Part shown: piece by piece, positions 1-7,525 of the stretch
Position numbering within the stretch: position 1 is the first letter of the stretch
How the letters are laid out: the number at the start of each line of letters is the position of its first letter
NCBI GenBank assembly: GCA_021107345.1
Contig: JAIOSX010000350.1
Location: forward strand, 1-14,069
Direction of reading: 5' to 3'
DNA from: Candidatus Aegiribacteria sp.
Lineage (GTDB): Bacteria; Fermentibacterota; Fermentibacteria; Fermentibacterales; Fermentibacteraceae
Length of the DNA stretch: 14,069 nucleotides
The notes under the pieces: generated by a model
What the model was told of the DNA's origin: nothing
Seen by the model: the letters and a program-made list of their open reading frames with translations, nothing else
Databases searched by the model: none
Position numbers and translations under genes: made by a program

Positions 1-825
1 TCCACCTGGACCAATTACTATCTCGATAACAGCAGTCTTATCGACGATGACGGTCTGCAGGTCTTTGTTGACAACGCGGATATTGTCTGGATAGGAACCG
101 AAGAGGGCATAAGCAAGTTCGATTATCCTTCCAGCTGGACAAGTTATCATACCGGGAACAGCGGTCTTATAGAGAACCATGTCCAGGCCATAGCCTTTGA
201 TGAAAGCGACGGCAAATGGATCGCTACAATGGGTGGCGTAAGCCATTTCTCCGGCACCACATGGACAAACTATACAACAGCCGACGGCCTGCCGAATAAC
301 TACGTAACTGATATCTGCGTTTCTGACTCGGGAATCGTATGGGTTTCCACGCTGGATGGGGTTGCCAGTTTCGAAGATGGTACAGGATGGACTTCCTGGA
401 CACAGACAGAAGGCCTCGCGGACAATGAAGTTAACACAGTCGGTATGGGAGATGGAGAAGTTGTCTGGTTCGGAACGGATGACAGCGGACTATCCTCTTA
501 CGATACCTCTGTTACCGGAGTAGATTCACGCGGCAGCGCTGAGATCGGAAATGTTCTTCAATGCCACGCCTCACCAAATCCATTCTACTCTTCGGTACTT
601 ATACATTTCAACGTACCGGTAGAAGAAAATGTAAACGTCATTGTCTTTGATATGTCGGGGCGTACTGTAAGAACACTCGCAAACGAGACTCATTCAGCGC
701 AGCAGCATTCGGTAATCTGGGATGGTAACGACGAAAGAGGTGTACCGGTCTCAAGAGGAATGTACATGTACCGTGTTGAATGTGGTTCTTCAATCGCGAC
801 AGGCAAACTGATTCTACTGAACTGA
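1..825 (+). CDS. Propeller-repeat secreted protein with FlgD/Por-like C-terminal domain (5' end outside window)
   Basis: The frame is open from base 1 to the TGA at 823-825, so only the last 274 residues are present. The N-terminal part is a run of about four repeats of the two-component-regulator-propeller (Reg_prop) type. Each has a W-T-x-Y strand, an 'SGLIENHV' or 'DGLPNNYV' turn, and a 'WIAT.GGV' or 'WVSTLDGV' strand, which is the blade pattern of a beta-propeller. From about residue 175 the protein turns into a FlgD-Ig/type IX-like C-terminal domain with 'SPNPF', 'VFDMSGRTVRTL', 'VIWDGNDERG' and a final 'GMYMYRVE...GKLILLN'. In FCB-group bacteria such domains usually mark secreted or surface-bound proteins; that role is inferred here. 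No kinase domain is visible, so this is probably a free-standing extracellular or periplasmic propeller protein. Its ligand is unknown. Confidence 0.85.
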   Translation, partial: STWTNYYLDNSSLIDDDGLQVFVDNADIVWIGTEEGISKFDYPSSWTSYHTGNSGLIENHVQAIAFDESDGKWIATMGGVSHFSGTTWTNYTTADGLPNNYVTDICVSDSGIVWVSTLDGVASFEDGTGWTSWTQTEGLADNEVNTVGMGDGEVVWFGTDDSGLSSYDTSVTGVDSRGSAEIGNVLQCHASPNPFYSSVLIHFNVPVEENVNVIVFDMSGRTVRTLANETHSAQQHSVIWDGNDERGVPVSRGMYMYRVECGSSIATGKLILLN

Positions 826-834
826 TTCGCATGA

Positions 835-870
835 ATATCCGGGCAGGTGTTCAAATTCCTGCCCGGATAT
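835..870 (+). terminator. Hairpin between convergent genes
   Basis: A perfect 13-bp inverted repeat (835-847 pairing with 858-870) encloses a 10-nt loop. It starts 9 bases after the stop of the propeller gene and ends 42 bases before the stop of the convergent radical SAM gene. There is no clear T-run on either side, so it may be a stem that blocks transcription from both directions or protects the 3' end rather than a textbook intrinsic terminator. Confidence 0.65.
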
Positions 871-912
871 GGAATTCTATCGAATTTCCGAATATTTCAC
901 TGATTGACCTGA

Positions 913-2337
913 TCACCTGCGCAACGATTTCATCGCAAGAGAAAACACTCCACGGGTCATTCTTGAAATGTGCCTGAGAATATTCCTTACATCATATTTT
1001 ACGATAAATGCAAACAACGGAAACAGTCTTTGAGGTGACCAGGGAGCCACTGAATAATCCCTTACGAAATTGTAGTTGAAAAGCTGAAGGTTTCCCTTCA
1101 TAAACGCCTTGATCCGCTCTTTACAAGGGTAATCTTCCGTTTCAAAAATGCAGTAGACCCGTCTATTGTGAAACATGATAGGCGCATTCTTCCAGTCGTG
1201 GAGGAATCTTACGGCACTGTTTCCCAGAAGCATTTCATAACCCTCTGTCTTTATGAAGGGGCAGTATAGGTTAAACCACGCGGAATCAAGATTCAGCCTT
1301 CTTGCGAAATCAATACTTTCCGTGTCGCTTTGATAATTACTGTCAGGAAGACCAACTATGAACGAAGCTGCAACCCTCATGCCCGCAGCTTTTACCATCT
1401 TCACTGATCTCTCAATCGTCTCTAGAGTTTCACCTTTTCTTATACCCGTAAATACAACAGGGGAACCGCTTTCTATACCGAAATCGATTCCGGTACAACC
1501 GGATTTTCCCATCAGTATAACCAGTTCTTCATCTATTCTGTCTGCTCTGATACCGTTAGAACATTTCCACCGGAGATTCAATTTTCTTTCAATAAGCTGC
1601 CTGCAGAATTCTTTTGCGCGAATAAGGTCGAAGGTGAAGTTATCATCAGCAATATCCATGCACTTAATTCCGGGATGTGCTTTCACAGCGTGTTCCAGTT
1701 CCTCAATGATGTTACTCACACTTCTATATCTCCATCTTTTACTGGATATAGCCGGAACATTACAACAGATGCATTTGTATGGACAGCCTCTGCTTGTACT
1801 GATTCAATAAACCTTCATCCCGTTTGCATAAATATCAAAGCCTGTGTAATCCGGAAAAGGGATTTTATCAAGATCATCCACCGGTTCTCTGGGTTCTGTA
1901 CAGATAATATCATCACCACTCCATGCAATAATACCTTTGATCTCATCAAGTTTCCGATTTCCAAGGAGATGGTCAATTATCTCAAGAATGGTATCCTCAC
2001 CCTCACCGACTACACCAATATCAAAGAACGAATGTTCTTTGAGAAAGGCTTTTCCATCAATGGTTATGTGAGGACCTCCACAGATAAGAGGTCCATCATG
2101 AAGCTTACGAGCTTCCAATGCAATCTCAACTGTTCGCAAAACAGTGCTGGATTTTACGGAGAATCCTATGATATCCGGTTGCTCTTCCTGAATGATTCGG
2201 GAAACCTTGCAGAAGCCTTCTGCACATGCAATAACTCTACAGTGATGTCCGTGTGTCTTGAGAACGGCACACAAATATCCAAGACCGACATTACACTCTA
2301 TTTCAGATAGATACGGATCTATGAACAGTACATTCAT
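913..2337 (-). pseudogene. Cobalamin-binding radical SAM protein interrupted by an in-frame TGA
   Basis: Read through, this is one 474-residue protein of the B12-binding/radical SAM family. Residues 1-130 form the cobalamin-binding Rossmann domain ('NVLFIDPYL', 'PDIIGFSV', 'ICGGPH', 'GVVGEGED'). Residues 180-400 form the radical SAM barrel with C185-x3-C189-x2-C192 inside 'TSRGCPYKCICC', then 'DDNFT' and 'IESGS'. Codon 178 (bases 1806-1804) is TGA, seven codons before the first cluster cysteine. Both sides are in the same frame and well conserved, so only one base separates this from an intact gene. I chose ATG 2337 because the family's usual N-terminus begins there and AGGGA lies 11 nt upstream; an upstream extension to 2430 has no family resemblance. 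A restart at GTG 1719 would lack the cysteines and be inactive. It may be a recent pseudogene, a sequencing error or, less likely, a recoded stop. The substrate is unknown; relatives act on lipids, tetrapyrroles and natural products. Confidence 0.8.
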
Positions 2338-2507
2338 TGACAATTCATTCCCTGCTGATCGAGGCTTGAAACATGATCCATTTGATCCGTTTCGTATACT
2401 GTTTCTTAAAACCAGATCGGTACAAGTCAAGAGGTGAAATGCAAAAGGCCGCTATATCATATTTACTATTTCTTCCCTCATACTGTTTCTTCCTGCCGTT
2501 CCATTAA

Positions 2508-2537
2508 TTGACCTCAGTAACTGAGTAGTGGTATTTT
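2508..2537 (+). promoter_or_regulatory. Possible sigma-70-type promoter for the second radical SAM gene
   Basis: TTGACC (2508-2513) and TATTTT (2532-2537) are separated by 18 bases, about 45 bases before the ATG at 2582. This lies in the 244-base gap between the two divergent radical SAM genes. I saw no gene and no convincing opposite-strand promoter in that gap. It is a match by eye to a consensus that may not fit this phylum well. Confidence 0.35.
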
Positions 2538-2581
2538 AATAGTTCACTTCAGAGAATCCCTGGCTCAATTCATAAAGGAAT

Positions 2582-3967
2582 ATGGAGATTACCATAGGCA
2601 CCAGCCGGCAAAGAGTTCTTCTAATACAGTCCTACTGGGTGCAGCCGGGACAATGTTCCACTTCAGACCCGGTTTATCCCCTGGGTCTTGTTTACCTTGC
2701 AACCGCTATTTCCGGGAAACATTCAGTTCGTATCATTGATCTGTGCATATCGGAATCTCCGTGGGAGGATTTGTCCGGGGCAATAACTGACTTTTCTCCT
2801 GATGTTGTCGGGATCTCCATTAGAAATGCAGATTCATTCGCTTATTCCGATATTTCCCCCCTTGAGGATGTTTCTGTTTACTACTGCCTCAACAACCTCA
2901 CCAGAACTCTCATCACAATTAAGGAAGCAGGTTTCCATGGCCGTATCATTGTGGGAGGGCAAACCTTCTCCATGTTTCCTGAAAGGATTATGGAACACTC
3001 GAAAAGCATTGATTTCGGTGTTTTCCTTGAGGGTGAGAATACACTTCCCGAACTTCTGGACAATCTGGACGAACCCGATTCAATTAAAGGGCTCTATCTG
3101 CGTAAAAACGGCAGGATTCTTTTTACGGGAAATAGAAAACACACAAACCTTGCAGAGACAGGTTCCCCGGATAGAAGCCTTCTCCCTGCCGACAGATACA
3201 TTCACAGCCCTGAAGGAATTGGTATTCAATCAAAAAGAGGATGTACTCTGTCATGCAGTTACTGCATATATCCGTATCTCAGCGGCTCGCTTCTACGACT
3301 CCGTGAACCGTTTGCGGTTGTGGATGAGATGGAGGAAATCTCCCGGGAGAAGATAGAATGTGTACACTTCGTGGATCCGGTTTTCAACATACCACAGGAA
3401 CATTCTGAAGCAATCTGCAGGGAGATTCTCCGCCGTGATGTTCGCATCAAATGGATTGCCTGGTTCCATCCCCGTTTTTTGAGCGGAGAGTATATAGATC
3501 TGTGTGAAAAGGCTGGTTGTGTTAAATTTGAGCTTTCCCCGGACGCATACGCTCAAAAGGGACTCGACGCCCTTAACAAGCAAATCACCACAAAGGAAAT
3601 CCGCAACAGTCTGAAGCTGGCCCGTGGACTCACGACCAGTACTATCACTTACAATTTTCTTATTAATCATCCAGGTGAAACAGTGGTTTCATTTTTCAGA
3701 AAGTTGATCTTCTGCACGAAGATCAAATTTACACTGAGCAACAAAGCAAGGATCGAAATTCTTAACCATATCCGAATTCTTCCGGGAACCGAAGTTCACA
3801 GAACAGCACTCTCGGAAGGACTCATTAAACCTGACACAGACATGCTCCCTGTCTGCTACGAAAAGATGAAACTTCTCTTCTACAAAAGATCCGGACTTGT
3901 GAATGCTTTTTATAGATTTCTTATGCTGATTCTGAAAGTTAAACACTCCTTTCTACGCAGTTCATGA
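2582..3967 (+). CDS. Cobalamin-binding radical SAM protein
   Basis: The 461-residue product has the B12-binding domain at residues 10-170 ('RVLLIQSYW', 'YPLGLVYLA', 'DVVGISIRN', 'IIVGGQTFS', 'GVFLEGENT'). The radical SAM barrel runs from about 212 to 410 with Cys221, Cys225 and Cys228 in 'QSKRGCTLSCSYC', followed by 'VHFVDPVFN' and 'KFELSPDA'. The Rossmann domain lacks an obvious DxHxxG cobalt-ligating motif, which is common in this superfamily. The enzyme should generate a 5'-deoxyadenosyl radical and may use cobalamin for methyl transfer or rearrangement; the substrate is not predictable. ATG 2582 is the first possible start, because an in-frame TAA lies at 2573-2575. AAAGGA sits unusually close to it. 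The stop overlaps the start of the flippase (ATGA), so the two are probably translated together, and a lipid-linked substrate is a reasonable guess. Confidence 0.85.
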   Translation: MEITIGTSRQRVLLIQSYWVQPGQCSTSDPVYPLGLVYLATAISGKHSVRIIDLCISESPWEDLSGAITDFSPDVVGISIRNADSFAYSDISPLEDVSVYYCLNNLTRTLITIKEAGFHGRIIVGGQTFSMFPERIMEHSKSIDFGVFLEGENTLPELLDNLDEPDSIKGLYLRKNGRILFTGNRKHTNLAETGSPDRSLLPADRYIHSPEGIGIQSKRGCTLSCSYCIYPYLSGSLLRLREPFAVVDEMEEISREKIECVHFVDPVFNIPQEHSEAICREILRRDVRIKWIAWFHPRFLSGEYIDLCEKAGCVKFELSPDAYAQKGLDALNKQITTKEIRNSLKLARGLTTSTITYNFLINHPGETVVSFFRKLIFCTKIKFTLSNKARIEILNHIRILPGTEVHRTALSEGLIKPDTDMLPVCYEKMKLLFYKRSGLVNAFYRFLMLILKVKHSFLRSS

Positions 3968-5513
3968 GAATTCTCAACTGGTTATCCTCAGAGAAGAACA
4001 AAGGCAGTGGTTTCTCCCTTATGTCTTCCGGGAACCTTCTTGCTGTACTACTTACTTTTATCAGGCAGATCGAAATAGCAAGAGTATTCGGAACAGACTG
4101 GAGAACCGATGCCTTTGCCGTTGCTCTTGTGTTACCCCTGCTGATAAGGGAAGCTATCGCCCACACGATTTCTTCTCCACAATTGCAATTCGAAAAAATC
4201 GTGAGTCCTCATCCGAATTCCTCAGCAGAATAATCAACTGGATTACAATAGCAGGTCTTATCCTCTGTGCTGTTCTCTTCCTTTATAGCGGTAATCTGGC
4301 TTCATTGATAGGACCTGGCCTGAAAAACATTCAGACAGACATGACCTCAAGTATGTTGAAAATACTTGTCCCAGTAGTTCTTCTCAGTTCTCTAAGCGGA
4401 GTCCTTCAGGGAGTTTGCAATTACCAGCGCAGATTTGGGCTTACTGCAATACTCAGGCTTGTTGAGATATCAGCTTCCCTGATAGTTGTTTTCCTTTTCA
4501 GCAGAACGATGGGGATATTTGCCCTTCCTCTTTCCGTGCTTACAGGTTCAACCATACTTTTTCTAACTCTGATCTTCATCTCGAATCGTCTGCAACTGAA
4601 CTACAGACCGGTTTTTTCGGTTACCGATCCAGATTTTAAGAAGTTCTTTAAAATGGCATTACCTGTGATCGTAGGAGCACTTGCTATCAGCGCTGCTCCG
4701 GTTGCAGACAAGTTCATGGCTTCCTTTCTGCAGGAAGACAGCATAACATCCCTGGATTATGCCAATAGAATACTCAACATTCTGCTTGTTATTCTCTTTC
4801 TTCCAATGGCGACTGTTGCAAATGTTGCCTTTTCAGAACATACAGCTAAACATGACAGGCCTGCATTCAAGGTGGAAATAAGAAATCTATTCGGATGGAC
4901 TTCTTGTATAGTTCTTCCCGCAACAACTGCAATTATTGCACTTTCCGTCCCACTCGTATCAATACTTTTTCAAAGAGGTGAGTTCACGTCAACAGATTCA
5001 CAGACGGTTGGAAAGGCTTTGCTTTTCTACGCCCCCTGGCTGACGTCGTTCAGCATCTGTACTCTGGTCGGCAGAGCTTTTTATGCTATGAAAGATTCCA
5101 TAACACCCATCGTCCTGGGAATATGGGGAATGATAGCCAACATTCTTCTGAATGTGACTCTGATAGGTCCAATGGGCATCGGAGGGTTGGCTCTGGGGAC
5201 ATCCCTGGCCTCAGCGGCAAAAGCAGTTTTACTGGTTTACTTTCTTCGTAAGAGGATAGGCGGAATTCATGGAAAAGACCTCATCAGGGAGCACATTAAA
5301 ATTATCATCAGTTGCGCTGCCATGGTATTTGTAATGATTCTTCTTCAGCGGCTTATTCCATTTGACATCAATGGAGATTTCTCCGGAAGGCTGCTGTGTG
5401 TCCTCGTATACACCGTCATGGGAGTAATTGTATACGGTTCAACCATGCTTGCTGTTAAATCGATCCCTGCAAGGAGCGTCCTGTCCGGGTTTACGGAAAG
5501 ATTCAGAAACTGA
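3964..5513 (+). pseudogene. MurJ/MviN-like lipid-linked glycan flippase, frameshifted
   Basis: Two adjacent reading frames together encode a MurJ-family (MOP superfamily) transporter of about 516 residues, the usual family length. The first frame (3964-4233) has the N-terminal helices with 'FIRQIEIARVFG', 'TDAFAVALVLPLLIREAIAH'. The other frame, open across about 4175-5513, carries the rest, including the strongly family-like 'FQRGEFTSTDSQTVGKALLF', 'GRAFYAMKDSITPI' and 'GIGGLALGTSLASA'. The switch lies between about 4168 and 4200, which includes an A6 run at 4193-4198. Compared by eye with E. coli MurJ, the loop after helix 2 is about eight residues short, so one deletion of about 25 bases would explain both the shift and the gap. 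The family flips lipid II or other polyprenyl-linked glycans across the inner membrane. Next to radical SAM genes, and perhaps not the housekeeping copy, a role in a dedicated envelope lipid or glycan is possible. Confidence 0.8.
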
Positions 5514-5530
5514 CACATATTATCCAGATA

Positions 5531-6238
5531 TCAGATCCTGTATATCCCCCAGCCGATCTCCCATGACAGGCGGGGATGAGTGTTAATACCATCGGTTGAA
5601 CCCAGCTGCAGGGAGATGAAATCACTGTCAGGCTCCTGCATTTTACCCCTTACGAAACCGGATTCTACTGTCTCGTATCCGGCTTCTTCGAAAACTGCAT
5701 CAAGGTTCCCGCCAAGATCAATTGAAAGGCCTTCCCTTCGAAGGCTTTCCATGATCTTTCCGGTAAGACCGGATGGAGGATCTTCCCTTATGCCGGAGTA
5801 ATTGTATTCTCCGAAAACGATATAGAAGCCCCCCGGCGCAAGGGCATCTGCAGCTCTGCGGAGAAAGGCAACAGGATCAGTCAGGCAAGCAAGGAAAAAT
5901 GAAGAGAAGACAGCATCCGCCGGCGGAAGGTATTCCAGTGCATCAGCATGAACGAAATTCAGACCGTCTCTCGCAGTAGCATTTCTCCTCGCAATCGAGA
6001 GGATACTGTCACTTACATCTATTCCGGTATATGAAGCATCGGTTATGGCCGCTATTTCCCCGGCAAGAAGTCCCGTACCGCATCCGGGTTCAACCAGGGA
6101 ACTGAACCTTCTGAATGGGGTAATCGAACAGATGTGCCTTCTCAGCCGCGCAAGTTCGCTGAACTGTCTTTCGTATATACCTGAAAGAATATCAATTTTA
6201 CATTGAGTCTCTGCAGGCGGCACCATTTTTTCGCTCAA
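5531..6238 (-). CDS. Class I SAM-dependent methyltransferase, last gene of the Cys-Ala tail operon
   Basis: The 235-residue protein has a Methyltransferase-11/25-type Rossmann fold. Motif I is 'VEPGCGTG' (residues 49-56), the acidic end of strand 2 is 'TGIDVSD' (71-77), 'FVHADALEYLPPADAVFSS' follows, and 'ALAPGGFYIVFGEY' is the motif after strand 5. No membrane segment or extra domain is visible. The C-terminal part, which usually sets specificity, is not one I recognise. I chose the TTG start at 6238 because GGAGGAGG lies 8 bases upstream; ATG 6226 is the alternative, with a poor site. The gene overlaps the radical SAM gene by 41 bases, so the two are co-translated. It is probably a partner in the same pathway, methylating the tail protein, a downstream product or a small molecule. 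Confidence 0.85.
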   Translation of the reverse strand: MSEKMVPPAETQCKIDILSGIYERQFSELARLRRHICSITPFRRFSSLVEPGCGTGLLAGEIAAITDASYTGIDVSDSILSIARRNATARDGLNFVHADALEYLPPADAVFSSFFLACLTDPVAFLRRAADALAPGGFYIVFGEYNYSGIREDPPSGLTGKIMESLRREGLSIDLGGNLDAVFEEAGYETVESGFVRGKMQEPDSDFISLQLGSTDGINTHPRLSWEIGWGIYRI

Positions 6239-7523
6239 GTGGACATCCTCCTCCGCAAATTCTGAAATGAACGCAGCCGCCGCACTCAGCCAAAGCCCAG
6301 TCTCTGCTGCGAATGGATCTCAGAAACTTTCCGTTCCAGATATCATTCCAGTCTTCAGCGAGTATGTTTCCGGCGGATTCATACCAGCTCTGACAGGGGA
6401 GAACTTCTCCATCAGGTTCGATGCAGAGGTTATATTCTCCGGCTGTGCATCTTTTGGGGCCGAGATCAAACTCAAGGGGATTCAATCGGCAGTACTTTGT
6501 CGGTGAGTACCATATCATCCTCATATCAAGATCGGAGGCCATCCGGGAAATATCCAGCAGCACTCCCTCCAGTTTCTCAATCGGGAGAGAAAAGTCGCTC
6601 TCCAGAGCCCTGCCGCTGTGTATTACGGCGTTTGCCGCGAAAGTAGAAAGCCCCAGTTCACTGAGGAATGAAACTGTATCGATTATCGAATCCGCATTGG
6701 CCTTCGTTATTGTAGTATTCGTAATAGTAAAAATCCCTGCTTCAAGACAGTTTGAAACCCCTTCAACAGTATCCTGGAAACTTTCCACGCCGGTCATCCT
6801 GTTATGGATATCAGGGTCGGAGGATTCGAGGGTTATCTGTATATGATCGATACCCGCTTCTTTCAGCTCGTTTACATAATCAGGATCAGCAAGTTTCACT
6901 CCGTTAGTAAGAAGCCCGGTCACCAGACCAAGTGATTCTGCGAATCCTGTCAGTTCCACGAGGTCGTCCCGAAGTGTCGCTTCCCCGCCGGTGAATATTA
7001 CGTGGGGAATTCCGATGTCCCATACTTTCTTGATCACATCCTTCCACTGCCCTGTTGTCAGTTCACTTTTGTTCCTCGTTACATTATAACAGTGGGAACA
7101 TGCCAGGTTGCAGCGGTATGTGAGGGCGAGGTCCATCCTGTATGGCGCGGATAAGGACTTTTCGAACGGGTCCATCAATTCAAGATTACTGTAAATAACA
7201 GGTTTTCCCGCGCCGCTCTCCAGTATACCCGAGAATACGGTTTTGAAATCTGCCAGATCCCGGGCAGCCTGTTTTCTTCCTGCACTGTACCTGGAACGAA
7301 TCACTTTGATGATCTTCTGTTCCGGGATTTCCGAAAGTATCATCCATGCGGAATCGCATGCAACCCTGTTGAGGTGCAGTATCTTAGAAGCATCCACGGT
7401 AAGAATCCCGCTGCCGTCCTCCTCAACCCTGAGGTGGAATCTGTGACATCCATCCTTGCTTCTGAAATGGTGCAGACCCGGAGAGGAGATATTCTCACCT
7501 GCTGGATTAACTTTATCAATCAT
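6198..7523 (-). CDS. Radical SAM/SPASM maturase with N-terminal PqqD/RRE-like domain
   Basis: The 441-residue enzyme has three parts. Residues about 18-105 resemble the PqqD/RiPP recognition element, with the 'ILHLNRVACDSAWMIL' helix and a following 'VIRSRY' segment. Residues 130-340 are the radical SAM barrel with C138-x3-C142-x2-C145 ('RCNLACSHCY') and 'FTGGEATL'. Residues 355-441 are a complete SPASM domain with Cys359, 367, 377, 414, 417, 423, 427 and 437, fitting C-x12-G-x4-C...C-x2-C-x5-C-x3-C...C, so two auxiliary iron-sulfur clusters are expected. Such enzymes crosslink or otherwise modify peptides (PqqE, anSME, ranthipeptide and cyclophane maturases). ATG 7523 starts 2 bases after the upstream stop and has GGAGG 5 bases before it. 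An upstream ATG at 7568 falls in the Cys-Ala codons and has no site. With no small peptide gene nearby, the likely target is the cysteine-rich tail of the preceding gene. Confidence 0.88.
   Translation of the reverse strand: MIDKVNPAGENISSPGLHHFRSKDGCHRFHLRVEEDGSGILTVDASKILHLNRVACDSAWMILSEIPEQKIIKVIRSRYSAGRKQAARDLADFKTVFSGILESGAGKPVIYSNLELMDPFEKSLSAPYRMDLALTYRCNLACSHCYNVTRNKSELTTGQWKDVIKKVWDIGIPHVIFTGGEATLRDDLVELTGFAESLGLVTGLLTNGVKLADPDYVNELKEAGIDHIQITLESSDPDIHNRMTGVESFQDTVEGVSNCLEAGIFTITNTTITKANADSIIDTVSFLSELGLSTFAANAVIHSGRALESDFSLPIEKLEGVLLDISRMASDLDMRMIWYSPTKYCRLNPLEFDLGPKRCTAGEYNLCIEPDGEVLPCQSWYESAGNILAEDWNDIWNGKFLRSIRSRDWALAECGGCVHFRICGGGCPLERKNGAACRDSM
6247..6254 (-). promoter_or_regulatory. 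Ribosome binding site inside the upstream gene that decides a TTG start
   Basis: GGAGGAGG on the minus strand stands 8 bases before TTG 6238. The same bases are codons for the Gly-Gly-Gly of the SPASM motif ('CGGGCP') in the overlapping radical SAM gene. This is why the TTG is preferred over the ATG four codons later. Confidence 0.7.
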
Positions 7524-7525
7524 TT

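Noticed and set aside
1801..1806. Whole-organism recoding of TGA as Trp or Gly
   Set aside because: TGA ends several other intact genes in the window at natural family ends, including those at 825, 3967 and 10286.
1358..2310. Open plus-strand frames opposite the first radical SAM gene
   Set aside because: They are antisense to a clear conserved coding region and show no domain pattern of their own.
4193..4198. A6 run as a programmed frameshift site in the flippase gene
   Set aside because: The phase does not give a proper X XXY YYZ heptamer in the upstream frame, and missing loop residues point to a deletion instead.
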